A program made the translations under genes and the position numbers. Below the pieces are notes generated by a model. The model was given only the letters and a program-made list of their open reading frames with translations, made no database searches and had not been told where the DNA came from. From the NCBI GenBank assembly GCA_963706885.1, contig CAVPNX010000011.1, positions 1-64,000 on the forward strand: DNA of 64,000 nucleotides, read 5' to 3'. Shown one piece after another: positions 37,918 to 46,791 of the stretch; the stretch's first letter is position 1, and every line of letters starts with the position of its first letter. Source of the stretch: Prado023 sp963706885. Its GTDB lineage: Bacteria > Actinomycetota > Actinomycetes > S36-B12 > CAIYMF01.

Positions 37918-39288
37918 TCATGCGGCTGGAGGTGAGGCGTCGCCGGGGCGCTGCCTGTCGGGTGCGCGCCGGGGACGGGCCTCCCGGGCGATGGTGCGAT
38001 AGGTGGCCAACAGCGAGGTGACCACGGCGCTGGGAGCGGGGATCACCTGATCGGTGAGTCGGGCCGCCAACAGGTCGGGCCGTCGCCCCAGGGCCTCGGT
38101 GGGGATGGCGCGGCCGAGCAGGAGCAGGTCGCCCCGGTCGTGTGCGGCCGACAGCGCGGTCGCGTTCAGCGCCGCGATGGATGCGAACGACTCGGCGATC
38201 CGGCTCAGCGCCCACCCGACCTCCGGCCGCGACAGGGGAACCCCCGAAGGTGCGGCCCTACTCAGGAGGCGGTCGATGTCCAGCCGCTCGATCTGGATCG
38301 GATGGGCGCTGGGGTGCGGGGTGCGCAGGGCGCGGACCTGCTCGGCGACCGCACGCCAGCGCGCCTCGCCCGTCTCGGCGTGGGCGGCTGCCTCGTGGTG
38401 TGACGCCCGCGCCCGGTCATCGCGAGCCTGCTCAGCGAGCGATCGATGCGCGCGGGCAGCAGCCCGGTGCACAGCGATCCCGATGGCAGCCATGTTGCCG
38501 TGCACCGTGGCCGGGGCGCTGCCAACCTCCGCGAAGGTCCAGGCCAGGTGGCGCAGCCGTGCCACCCGATCGGAGAGCTCATCCAGGGCGGGCTGGCCGC
38601 GCCGGATCCCGGGCCGGGCGACAGTGAGGTCGAGCAGTCCACCGGCTCCCGCTGCTGGGGCGGTAGCCCGCAGGGGACGTGGGAACCGGCCCAGGTTCGC
38701 ACGATCCGACTCGCTGAGCGTCGAGCCGCCGCCGCTGGTCGCCAGGCAGTCCGCGGCCTCGGCGGTCAACGCGACCAGCGCGCGCCACTCCCGGCAGGCC
38801 GCGCCCAACGTGGCGGGGTGGCGCATCCGGGACGCCTCGGGGCTGCGTGGGCGGCCATCTGCCGCGTGGTGGGTGGCCCACAGGTCGGCAGCGGATCGGA
38901 TCAGGCGGGCTGCTCCGGCCAGGTCCGCGGCCGGGCCCCCGGCGGGGCGGGGCTCGTCCCAGTCCCAGGGTCGGGCGACAGCCGTCAACTCGCGGACCAG
39001 GCGGGCATCCGGACCGCCACGCCGGCGCCGGGGGGTCGCCGCCGGTCCACCCAGCGGCCGGGCCAGAGCCCGACCGAGGTGGGCCAGGGCTGCCGCGAGG
39101 TCATGGAGCGCGGCGACCTCCGCGGCGGTCGCCGGCGACGTGTCGGCCTCCCGGGAGCGGACCCGGGCGACGGCGTGATCCAGCATGTCCGCGGCTTGCC
39201 CAGTCAGTTGCGCGTACGTCGTTGCGGCGCGCGCAGTGGCGGGTGTGGGCAGTTGCGGTGCCGGCCAGCGGAGGTGCTCATTCGGCAC
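37918..39288 (-). CDS. Unknown all-helical protein, 456 residues
   Basis: An Ala/Arg-rich, almost entirely helical protein without a signal peptide or membrane segment (for example AATTYAQLTGQAADMLDHAV, AEVAALHDLAAALAHLGRAL, IERLDIDRLL). Its GTG overlaps the stop of the 141-residue gene upstream by 11 nt. A +1 shift would fuse both frames, so one split gene is possible, though two overlapping genes read well. It lies next to the Tad locus, separated by convergent and divergent neighbours. No family recognised. Confidence 0.65.
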   Translation of the reverse strand: MPNEHLRWPAPQLPTPATARAATTYAQLTGQAADMLDHAVARVRSREADTSPATAAEVAALHDLAAALAHLGRALARPLGGPAATPRRRRGGPDARLVRELTAVARPWDWDEPRPAGGPAADLAGAARLIRSAADLWATHHAADGRPRSPEASRMRHPATLGAACREWRALVALTAEAADCLATSGGGSTLSESDRANLGRFPRPLRATAPAAGAGGLLDLTVARPGIRRGQPALDELSDRVARLRHLAWTFAEVGSAPATVHGNMAAIGIAVHRAAARAHRSLAEQARDDRARASHHEAAAHAETGEARWRAVAEQVRALRTPHPSAHPIQIERLDIDRLLSRAAPSGVPLSRPEVGWALSRIAESFASIAALNATALSAAHDRGDLLLLGRAIPTEALGRRPDLLAARLTDQVIPAPSAVVTSLLATYRTIAREARPRRAPDRQRPGDASPPAA

Positions 39289-39703
39289 CTGCCTGGGCGA
39301 GGGTGCGGGCGGTGCAGAGGGCCGTCACGGACCGGGTGACGGCCAGGACCTCGATGGGGGTGAGCGGCTCGTCCTCGTTCCCGAGCACGTCGACTGCCAG
39401 GTCGATGCACGCGCTGGCCAACGCGCTTGTCAGGGCCAGTCTGTCGACCGGCCCCAGGCTCCGGGACGTGGGCTGGTCGAGGTCCTCGAGGAAGGCCGTC
39501 ATTCGGCAGCCTGCCAGGCATTCAGCCGCCTGGGCGCAGGCCTCGGTGATGCCGCGCCGGCGCTCGGCGGCGTCCGGGTCGGCTGGGTCGCACAGTTCCG
39601 CGGCGATGTCGTGGGTCAGGGTGATGGCCGCCCAGAGCCCGGCCAGGGTGGCGGGCAGGGTGGCGACGTAGCCCTGCTCTGGGGCGAGCGTGCTCGGTGT
39701 CAT
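39278..39703 (-). CDS. Unknown small helical protein, 141 residues
   Basis: Helical, with three cysteines (AELCDP, TEACAQAAECLAGC) and an acid-rich centre (VDVLGNEDEPLTPIEVL). It precedes and overlaps the 456-residue helical protein gene, so the two are co-expressed. No known domain seen. The region upstream holds two TTGCCCGGCAA palindromes that may control it. Confidence 0.65.
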   Translation of the reverse strand: MTPSTLAPEQGYVATLPATLAGLWAAITLTHDIAAELCDPADPDAAERRRGITEACAQAAECLAGCRMTAFLEDLDQPTSRSLGPVDRLALTSALASACIDLAVDVLGNEDEPLTPIEVLAVTRSVTALCTARTLAQAGAE

Positions 39704-40194
39704 GGGGTCCTCCGGGGTCGGGTCGGCGGCGGCGGTTCTCGGCCGTCATCTGCATGAGTGCGTCCGCCGGGGGGCCATCGGGCGTGCCGGCGCGCCACCG
39801 CCGGCGACTTGCCGTTGCCCGGCAACAGCGGTCAGCAGCGGGGCTCCCTTGCCCGGCAATGCGGGCCAGAGGGGACCCACTGGCCGGGCGATGACTCCGG
39901 CGTCGACATCCACGAGGTCGACCCGTGTGACGTGCCGTCACCGGCACGGGGCGTCAGGTGCTGCGCGATCTCCGCGCCGAGGGCGACGCCTTGGGCGATT
40001 CGGTTGTTGCCGTTCGTCTGTCACGGTGTCATCGCAGGTCAGAGGGTCGTCAGCCACCGAGACCGGCTGCCTTGAGGCTCGTTGCCGGCAGCGATCCGCA
40101 GCGCCCGGCAACGTATCCGGCAATACCCCCGTGGCACCTTTCGGGGCATCACCCGCTCCCCAGCCAGCGGCCATCCCCGAAGGAAGTGCCCCAC
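39704..40194. promoter_or_regulatory. Control region with repeated TTGCCCGGCAA palindromes
   Basis: This 490-bp gene-free region separates the leftward helical genes from the rightward 40.2-kb gene. It holds two exact copies of TTGCCCGGCAA (39815-39825 and 39849-39859), 34 bp apart, about three helical turns. Degenerate or half copies are TTGCCGGCA (40082-40090), CCCGGCAA (40104-40111) and TCCGGCAAT (40117-40125). They look like binding sites for a dimeric repressor or activator. No coding frame here is convincing. Confidence 0.45.
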
Positions 40195-41029
40195 ATGGAC
40201 CTCAGTGCCCCCTCCCTGCGAGACGCCCTCTGCCGAATCGACATCGAGGGGTGGGACGGCAGCACCGGACGGCACCTGCTCCAGGACGTGCGCCGGGCCG
40301 TGGTGGTGCCGGTCGTGCGGGGCTCGGGGCTTCGGGGGCCGGCAGCGGATCAGGCGGAGGCCACGGGCTGGGCGGCCGCATGGGATGCGATGCGCCGGCC
40401 CACGGCCCGCACTGCGCTGAACCCGGGTGGGATGATCTGGACGGCAGTCCGGCGGGCGGTAGCAGCCGAGGGCGCATTCACCCGGAACGGCGAGGTCGGG
40501 GCGGCGGTCGCTGGGAGCCCAGCAATCGGGCCGGTTGGAACCCGATCCGTCCACCGGCCGGACGGGGTCGCGCCCCCGCGCCCCGGGGTCCTGTCGCTTG
40601 ATCACCTCATGGACGAGGGATGGCAGTGCGCCGCCGCGGGGGAGCCGTCACCGGTGGACTCCGGACCGGTCGTCACGGCAGTCCTGGACGGCCTCGTCGA
40701 GGCGGGCTGGGAGCGTCAGTGACGCCGCCGATGCCATCACGATCATGGCCGATCAGGCGGTGCGGACCAGTGCCGGTTCGGCGACGACCCGGTGGCGCTG
40801 GGTGTCGCTGCGGCTCGGCGTCCCGGAGTGGCAGGCACGGCGTCTTGGCGCCCTCCTGATCGGGGGTGACGGGTGGCCGGGCGTCCTTGAGCTCGCGGTC
40901 CTGCATGGCCCGGGGGTCCTCGGTGATCCGGCGGTGCAGGGTGCCCTGCGCTCGACCACACATCGATGGGCGGCAGGTCCGGGTGCGTGGCTCGCGGGGT
41001 GGGGGACCGCACTCGAGGGGATCGCCTGA
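40195..41029 (+). CDS. Unknown soluble protein upstream of Tad locus, one insertion
   Basis: ATG 40195 (AAGGAA site upstream) opens a frame of 175 residues (ending LVEAGWERQ). A second frame, offset by one extra base at about 40718, continues SDAADAITIMADQAVR, RWRWVSLRLGVPEWQARRLG, GDPAVQGALRSTTHRWAAGPGAWLAG to 41029. Joined, they make a protein of about 277 residues, the length of an actinobacterial family commonly found beside tad genes and sometimes mislabelled 'serine/arginine repetitive matrix protein'. If the split is real, the second part would start at ATG 40745. Function unknown. Confidence 0.65.
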
Positions 41030-41340
41030 TGGGCGTCGCTGTGGGCGTCGGATCCGCGGCGCAAAGTGCGTCGAGGCGAGTTCCGGGGGTGGCGTCCGTT
41101 CCAGCCCGTGGATGTTTCGGGAATCGATTTGGTGCAGCCAAGTCGGCCCTTTACCATATCGGCGCCGCGTTTGCTCGCTATGCGAGGAATGTGGCGTGTC
41201 GGATGTTCGTCCCGGTTCGCCGGACTGCACGAGGGGGACCCGGTGGACTGGACTCTGCGCCTGACCGCCCCGTGCCCAGCGCCGGTATCGGCCACCAGCC
41301 CGAACCATGCCCTGTCCGTGCTGACTCCAGGGGAACGATC
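41030..41340. other. AT-richer intergenic region before the Tad operon
   Basis: Between the 40.2-kb gene and the Tad operon, with a locally lower GC content around 41105-41200. It holds the predicted Tad promoter (41129-41157) and a ribosome-binding AGGGGA at 41329-41334. I see no gene in it. Confidence 0.5.
41129..41157 (+). promoter_or_regulatory. Predicted sigma-70-type promoter of the Tad operon
   Basis: -35 TTGGTG (41129-41134), a 17-bp spacer, and -10 TACCAT (41152-41157), lying in the most AT-rich part of the neighbourhood. It would give a leader of about 175 nt for the Tad operon. Confidence 0.5.
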
Positions 41341-42015
41341 GTGACCACCACGTCATCCACCACGTCGAATGCGGCCCCCGGCCGGGCTCGTCCTTCGGCA
41401 GCCCTTGCCCCGATCCGCGGCCGTCGGCGTCCGTGGCTTGTCGGACTCGGTGCCCTCCTGGCCAGCGTCGGTGCGTTGACAGTGGTGTGGCTGGTGGGCG
41501 CCGCCGGCCAACGTCAGGAGGTCCTGGCGGTCCGAGCGGACGTGGCGTACGGCCAGGTCCTGACCGCTGACGACATCACGGTCGCCCGGGTCTCGGTCGA
41601 TCCGGGCGTCGCGGTGCTCCCAGGAGCAGACCGCGACGTGGTGGTCGGCCAGGTGGCGACCACCCGACTGGCTCCGGGGATGCTGCTCACGGCGGGCATG
41701 GTCGAACCGGTGGGGGAGCCGGGGCCTGGTCGCGTGCTGGTCCCGATCGCGGTGCCGTCCGAACGGATGCCCGCGGGCGGGCTGCGCGCCGGCGACCGGA
41801 TCCTGGCCGTCGACTCCGAGGCCGCAGGATCCGGCGCGAGCGCAGTCGTCGCACCCCCGACACCGATCTCCGCCACCGTCGTACGCGTCGGGTCCACGGA
41901 CATCAACGGGGTGACGGTGGTCGACGTGACCACCGCGGCGGCAGCCGGCCCTGCACTGGCGGTGGCTGCGGCCAACGGGCATGTGGCCCTCGTCCTCGAG
42001 CCGGGTGAGGGATGA
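41341..42015 (+). CDS. SAF-domain pilus assembly protein (CpaB/RcpC-like)
   Basis: 224 residues. One membrane helix (WLVGLGALLASVGALTVVWLVGAA) near residue 35 is followed by a periplasm-side SAF domain (VLAVRADVAYGQVLTADDITVARV ... VATTRLAPGMLLTAGMV), as in CpaB/RcpC proteins of Tad pili. GTG 41341 has AGGGGA upstream. It heads a rightward operon of ten tightly packed genes; the next start is one base after the stop. Confidence 0.85.
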   Translation: MTTTSSTTSNAAPGRARPSAALAPIRGRRRPWLVGLGALLASVGALTVVWLVGAAGQRQEVLAVRADVAYGQVLTADDITVARVSVDPGVAVLPGADRDVVVGQVATTRLAPGMLLTAGMVEPVGEPGPGRVLVPIAVPSERMPAGGLRAGDRILAVDSEAAGSGASAVVAPPTPISATVVRVGSTDINGVTVVDVTTAAAAGPALAVAAANGHVALVLEPGEG

Positions 42016-42016
42016 C

Positions 42017-42832
42017 ATGGCCACGATCAGCTTCCTCAGCGCGAAGGGCGCACCAGGGGTGACCACCGCGACCGTGGCCCTCACCCTTGCCTGGTCCGGC
42101 GCCCACCCGGGCCGCGGCGCCCTCCTGGTGGACGCGGATCCGATCGGTGGGGACACGGCGGCCGGGGTCCTGCGGGGCGCGGCCCCTGCGAGTGCGGGCA
42201 TCCTGCCCCTGGCCACCACGCGGGACCTCGATGCGCAGGCTGCGCTGGATGCGGCCGCGGTGGACCTGCGCGCCGACGGCTCGGCGCGTGTGGTTCCCGG
42301 CGTCCCCGACGAGGCGCGTGCCGCCGCCCTGCCGCTCGCCTGGGACATCGTGGCCGAGGTGCGTGCCGACCTGCACCACCAGGGTCGTGATGTGCTCGTC
42401 GACGCGGGTCGGGTGGATCGCGCGGGGCTCGCCGCGGCGTGGTTGGCCGACAGCGACCTGGCCGTCCTGCTCGTCCGACCGTCCCTGCCCGCGGTCCTGG
42501 CGGCACACCGGTTCGTCGAGGAGTGGCCGCTGCCCGTCGTGCCGCTGCACGTGCTCGTGGTCGACGCACCATCGCCGTATCGGGCTGCCGAGGTCGCCGA
42601 TGCCGTGGGGGCCCCGCTGGCCGGGGTGATCGCGTTCGACGCAGCGGCAGCCCGGGTCCACAGCGAGGGTGCGGCGCCCGGACGCGGATTCGAGCGCAGT
42701 GAGTACTCCCGCACCGCGCACCGGACAGCCGTCGACGTCGGCGCACTGGCTCTCGCGCGCGCCAACCGCCACCTGCCCGCGCTGGGCGTCGAGGCAGCGG
42801 TGCCGGTGTCCCTCGGCGGAGCGAACGGCTGA
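42017..42832 (+). CDS. CpaE/TadZ-like MinD-family protein with degenerate P-loop
   Basis: 271 residues with the MinD/ParA fold: N-terminal SAKGAPGVTTATVAL, switch-like LLVDADPIGGDTA, and VLVDAGRVDR. The signature lysine K10 is kept but the P-loop lysine of GKT is Val (GVTT), so ATP hydrolysis may be weak or lost. CpaE/TadZ proteins localise the pilus machine at the pole or membrane. The stop overlaps the next ATG (TGATG at 42830). Confidence 0.82.
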   Translation: MATISFLSAKGAPGVTTATVALTLAWSGAHPGRGALLVDADPIGGDTAAGVLRGAAPASAGILPLATTRDLDAQAALDAAAVDLRADGSARVVPGVPDEARAAALPLAWDIVAEVRADLHHQGRDVLVDAGRVDRAGLAAAWLADSDLAVLLVRPSLPAVLAAHRFVEEWPLPVVPLHVLVVDAPSPYRAAEVADAVGAPLAGVIAFDAAAARVHSEGAAPGRGFERSEYSRTAHRTAVDVGALALARANRHLPALGVEAAVPVSLGGANG

Positions 42833-42919
42833 TGGGCCCCGCGGACGTGATGGTTCCCGCTGGCCTGGTCGAGCAGGTCCACGCCCTTGCGGCGGCCACG
42901 TCACCGGCTCCCGTCACGA

Positions 42920-44467
42920 GTGACTCATCCGACGGGCAACGACCCTGTCACGAGCGCCGGCTCAGGCAAAGGTGTGGCCGGTTCAGTCGGCGGTGCGCCG
43001 TTGCTGACGGCTGCGCCATCGCCCCTGCCGACATCCCCGCCGATCGGAGCCGCTGCCGCCCGCGCGTCGGCGAGCGGGACCGCGATCGGGACCGCGAGTG
43101 GGGCTCCGGCGGCCCCGGCCGTCGATCACACGCTGGTGGCCGAGGTCCGGCGCGAGGTGTCCGACGCGCTGGCGGTCCGGCTGCGTGGGGCCCCCGTTGT
43201 CGATCCGCGTGCCCGCCGGGAGCTTGCCCGGACCCTGCTGACAGAGGTCCTCGTCGCCCGGTCGCGGGAGCGGGTGCACGCCGGGCAGCGCCCCTGGAGT
43301 GTCGACGAGGAGTTCCTGATCGCGGACAGCGTCATGGACGCGATCTTCGGGATGGGCCGGTTGCAGCCCCTGATCGACGACCCGTCCATCGAGAACATCG
43401 AGGTGACCGGGTACGACAACGTCTGGATCGCCCACGCCGACGGACGTGAGCTCCGTGGCGACCCGGTGGCCAGCTCGGATGCCGAGCTGGTCGAGCTGAT
43501 CCAGGCGCTGGCCACCCGGACCGGCCAGGCGGAACGCTCCTTCTCGACCGCCAGCCCGAGCCTGCACCTGCGCCTCGACGACGGCTCGCGGCTGACGGCA
43601 ATGGCCTGGGTCACGCCGCGCCCGGTCGTGGTCATCCGCCGGCATCGGGTGCGCGACGTCTCCCTGGACCAGATGGTCGCGTGGGGCTCGATGTCGCGTG
43701 CGGTCGCCGAGTTCCTCGGGGCGGCGATCCGCGCTGGGAAGAACGTCATCGTCACCGGAGCCCAGAACGCGGGCAAGACGACGCTGCTCCGGGCCCTGGC
43801 CGCCGAGTTCACGCCGATGGAGCGCTTCGCCACGATCGAGCGCGAGTACGAGCTGCACCTGCACGAGCTCACCGAGCGGCATCCGCGGGTGGTGGCCATG
43901 GAGGCACGGGTCGGATCCTCGGAGCGGGACGCCTCGGGGCGCGCCGCCGGGGAGGTGACGCTCTCGGAGCTGGTCGTCGATGCGCTGCGGATGAACGTGC
44001 GGCGGGTCATCGTCGGTGAGGTGCGTGGCCCCGAGGTGGTCCCGATGCTCAACGCCATGAGCGTGGGGGACGGCTCCATGTGCACCCTGCACGCCCGGAC
44101 GGCCGCCAAGGCCCTGGACCGGATCGTGAACCTCTGCCTGGAGCAGGGCGGCGGCATGACCGACTCATTCGCGTACCGGGCCGCCGCTGACGGGATCGAC
44201 TTCATCGTCCACCTCTCGCTGCGCCACGACGCCGAGCAGGGCGGTGCGCGGCACCGGTTCGTCGCCGAGGTCCTGGAGGTCGACGGTGTCGGCGAGTCCG
44301 GCCGACCGGTCGTCACCACCGTGTTCACGCCCGGCGCTGATGGGCGGGCGATCCCGGCCCACCACCCGCACTGCCTTGCCGATCTCGTGGCCGCCGGCTT
44401 CGACCCGTCCCTGCTCGACCAGCCGCACCTGGACCCGGTCCGGGCGGTGCGCAGGGCCGTCCGGTGA
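42920..44467 (+). CDS. cpaF: CpaF/TadA secretion ATPase
   Basis: The hexameric type IV/II secretion ATPase that powers pilus assembly and retraction. Features include DPSIENIEVTGYDNVWI (N-terminal CpaF domain), Walker A GAQNAGKTTLL near residue 280, the Asp/His boxes, Walker B-like RRVIVGEVRGPEVVPML and the arginine-rich MNVRRVI. GTG 42920 gives 515 residues. A frame from ATG 42832, overlapping the CpaE stop, precedes it and joins by a +1 shift, so the true start may be 42832 with an extra base before 42970. An Ala/Pro/Ser-rich N-terminal linker is visible. Its TGA overlaps the tadB GTG. Confidence 0.92.
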   Translation: MTHPTGNDPVTSAGSGKGVAGSVGGAPLLTAAPSPLPTSPPIGAAAARASASGTAIGTASGAPAAPAVDHTLVAEVRREVSDALAVRLRGAPVVDPRARRELARTLLTEVLVARSRERVHAGQRPWSVDEEFLIADSVMDAIFGMGRLQPLIDDPSIENIEVTGYDNVWIAHADGRELRGDPVASSDAELVELIQALATRTGQAERSFSTASPSLHLRLDDGSRLTAMAWVTPRPVVVIRRHRVRDVSLDQMVAWGSMSRAVAEFLGAAIRAGKNVIVTGAQNAGKTTLLRALAAEFTPMERFATIEREYELHLHELTERHPRVVAMEARVGSSERDASGRAAGEVTLSELVVDALRMNVRRVIVGEVRGPEVVPMLNAMSVGDGSMCTLHARTAAKALDRIVNLCLEQGGGMTDSFAYRAAADGIDFIVHLSLRHDAEQGGARHRFVAEVLEVDGVGESGRPVVTTVFTPGADGRAIPAHHPHCLADLVAAGFDPSLLDQPHLDPVRAVRRAVR

Positions 44468-45312
44468 CCGCCGCCCAGGTGCTGGCCGGCGTTGCCGCAC
44501 TGGTTGCCGTCGGCGGGGTCGCCCTCATGGTGGCGGCGACGATCGGGTGGCAACCGCGGACCAGGGTTGCCGCGACACGACATCACGACTGGACCTGGGC
44601 GTCCGTGCGCTGGCCCGTCGCCGCAGGGGTCGGCGTCCTGGTCTGGGCGGTGACGGGCTGGCCGGCGCTGGGCCTGGGTGCCGCTGCTGCCGCCATCGGG
44701 TTGCCGGCCATGTCCGGTGCCGGTTCCCGGGCTGAGGCCCAGATCGACCGGGTCGAGGCCGTCGAGGAGTGGACCCGCCGGCTGGCCGACGTGCTGGCCA
44801 TCGGCGTCGGCCTGGAGCAGGCGATCCAGACCGCAGCACGGACCGCCCCCGAGCCCATTGCGGCTGAGGTGGCCACCCTCTCGGCCCGGATCTCCGCGCG
44901 CACCCCGACCGAGACGGCGCTGCGCCGATTCGCCGACGACCTCGACGACCCGACGGCCGACCTCGTGGTCGCCGCCCTGATCCTGGCCTCCCGACGACGC
45001 GGCCCGGGTGTGGCCGCGGCCCTGACGGCGATCGCCGACTCCGTGGGTGAGGAGGTCGCCGCCCGCCGCCGGATCGAGGCCGACCGGGCCAAGCCACGCA
45101 CGACAGCGCGCGCCGTCACGGTGATCACCGTGGCGATCATCACCGCCGGGCTGCTCAACCGCGGGTACACCGGCCCGTATGGCACGGTCCTCGGGCAGGT
45201 CGTCCTGGCCGCGACGCTGGGCTTCTTCGGCGCCGCGCTGTGGTGGATGCACTCGATGACCCACACCACACGACCGGCGCGCATCCTCGGCGCGCAGGAG
45301 GCCGACGCGTGA
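44464..45312 (+). CDS. tadB: TadB-like inner-membrane platform protein (T2SSF)
   Basis: 282 residues, type II secretion system F-domain. Membrane helices lie near residues 5-27 and 45-75, with a pair at the C-terminus. The cytoplasmic part contains VEEWTRRLADVLAIGVGLEQAI and VVAALILASRRRGPGVAAAL. GTG 44464 overlaps the CpaF stop (GTGA) and its own stop overlaps the tadC start. It forms the membrane platform on which CpaF acts. Confidence 0.88.
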   Translation: MTAAQVLAGVAALVAVGGVALMVAATIGWQPRTRVAATRHHDWTWASVRWPVAAGVGVLVWAVTGWPALGLGAAAAAIGLPAMSGAGSRAEAQIDRVEAVEEWTRRLADVLAIGVGLEQAIQTAARTAPEPIAAEVATLSARISARTPTETALRRFADDLDDPTADLVVAALILASRRRGPGVAAALTAIADSVGEEVAARRRIEADRAKPRTTARAVTVITVAIITAGLLNRGYTGPYGTVLGQVVLAATLGFFGAALWWMHSMTHTTRPARILGAQEADA

Positions 45313-46190
45313 CCGGGATGCTCCTGGCCGGAGCGCTCGTGGGGCTGGGGATCACGCTGGTCATCGCCGGCCTGCGCGAGCCCGTCCCGGACCTCGCCGC
45401 GGGAGTCGCCCGGCTGACCGGGGCCGCAGTGGTCCCCGAGGTGGTCCCAGGGTCCGGCCCACTCGAGCGGTGGCTGGGCGGCGCCGCAGCCCGGCTGGCG
45501 GAGGCCCTGCGCCTGGAACGGCACCGAGCCGACCTGGCCATCACGGGCACCACCACCACCCGGATGGCGCTCGAGAAGATGGGGTACGCGTTCGTCGGCC
45601 TGGCGTTCCCGGTGCTGCTCACCTCCATCCTGTCGATCGCCGGGCTTGCGCTCCCGCTGGCCGTCCCGGCGGCAGCCGGCGTCGGACTCGCGGTCGGCAT
45701 GTCGTTCCTGCCCGAGGTGGAGCTGCGTCGCCGTGCGGCGGTCGCCCGGGTCCAGATGCGGCGGACGGTATGCGTCTACCTCGAGCTGGTCGCCCTGGAA
45801 CGGGCGGCCGACGCCGGCGCGGTCGAGGCCCTGGAGCGCGCTGCGGCGATCGGCGACGGCCCGGGCTTCGGTCACATCCGCGAGGCGCTGCTCCGCGCAC
45901 GGTTGGAGGGGCGCACCCCGTGGCAGCAGCTGTCCGGGCTCGCCGTCGAGCTGGGCGTCCCCGAGCTCGGCGACGTGGCCGACATCATGCGGCTGTCCGG
46001 GGAGGACGGTGCCGCAGTGCTGCCCACCCTGCGCGCCCGTGCCGCCTCGTTGCGCGCCTGGCTGCTGCAGTCCGAGGTCACCGCCGCCAACGAGGCCAGC
46101 GAGCGCATGTCGATCCCGGTCGCGCTGCTCGGTGTGGCCTTCATGGCCCTTCTCGGTTTCCCCGCCTTCTGGCGGATCCTGTTCGGCTGA
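45309..46190 (+). CDS. tadC: TadC-like inner-membrane platform protein (T2SSF)
   Basis: 293 residues with three to four helices and an F-domain: CVYLELVALERAADAGAVEALERAA then LGDVADIMRLSGEDGAAVLPTLRARAASLR. GTG 45309 overlaps the tadB stop. Partner of TadB in the Tad pilus platform. Its stop is 20 nt before the pilin start. Confidence 0.88.
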   Translation: MTGMLLAGALVGLGITLVIAGLREPVPDLAAGVARLTGAAVVPEVVPGSGPLERWLGGAAARLAEALRLERHRADLAITGTTTTRMALEKMGYAFVGLAFPVLLTSILSIAGLALPLAVPAAAGVGLAVGMSFLPEVELRRRAAVARVQMRRTVCVYLELVALERAADAGAVEALERAAAIGDGPGFGHIREALLRARLEGRTPWQQLSGLAVELGVPELGDVADIMRLSGEDGAAVLPTLRARAASLRAWLLQSEVTAANEASERMSIPVALLGVAFMALLGFPAFWRILFG

Positions 46191-46210
46191 ACCCACCCAT
46201 GGAGAGAGAA

Positions 46211-46414
46211 ATGAACGCAGTCCTCACGACCACCCTGACCGTCCTGGGCGCCCTCACCGGCCGCCTGCGCAGCGGCTGGGACAACCGCGGCACCGAGTCC
46301 GGGGCGAGCACCCTGGAGCTGGTGATCCTCGTGCTGGGCCTGATCACCGTGGCCACCCTGCTGGTCGCGACGTTGACCGCGGCCGTCAAGTCGCGGACCG
46401 ACCAGATCAGCTGA
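46211..46414 (+). CDS. Flp-like pilin
   Basis: 67 residues. The charged N-terminus (RSGWDNRGTESGAS) leads to TLELVILVLGLITVATLLVATL, the class IV prepilin-type hydrophobic stretch with the conserved Glu after the presumed cleavage point, and a short charged C-terminus (KSRTDQIS). ATG 46211 has GGAGAGAG directly upstream. It is probably the major pilin subunit. No prepilin peptidase is in the window. Confidence 0.82.
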   Translation: MNAVLTTTLTVLGALTGRLRSGWDNRGTESGASTLELVILVLGLITVATLLVATLTAAVKSRTDQIS

Positions 46415-46791
46415 TGTCCCGCGCGGATCGCGGGTCCGCCACGCTCGAGGTCTCGATCCTGGCCCCCGTGCTGCTGCTGGTCGTGTTCACGATCATCCAG
46501 GTCGGCCTCTGGTCGTACGCGCGCAGCCTTGCACTGGGCGCTGCCCAGGAGGGCGTCGCGGCCGGGCGTGCCCATGGAGCCTCGGCCGAGGCCGGACGCG
46601 CCCGCGCGCGAGCCTTCCTTGACGCCACGGCCGGGGACTCCCTGACGGACAGCGCCGTCACGTCGACCGCGACCCCGGCCACCGTGCGCATCGAGGTGAC
46701 CGGGCGCGCCCTGAGCGTGCTGCCCGGCGTACCCGGGCTGCCGGTGCGCCAACATGCCCAGGGCCCGGTCGAGCGGGTGACCGCGCCATGA
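46414..46791 (+). CDS. TadE-like pseudopilin
   Basis: 125 residues with the TadE pattern RGSATLEVSILAPVLLLVVFTIIQVGL followed by YARSLALGAAQEGVAAGRAHG. Single N-terminal helix, periplasmic beta domain. The ATG overlaps the pilin stop (TGATG). Minor pilin or pseudopilin of the Tad system. Confidence 0.85.
   Translation: MSRADRGSATLEVSILAPVLLLVVFTIIQVGLWSYARSLALGAAQEGVAAGRAHGASAEAGRARARAFLDATAGDSLTDSAVTSTATPATVRIEVTGRALSVLPGVPGLPVRQHAQGPVERVTAP

Noticed and set aside
40719..40859. Possible small gene starting at GTG 40719 in a third frame
   Set aside because: The product is Arg/Pro/Ser-rich shadow sequence; the frame giving RWRWVSLRLGV is the coding one.
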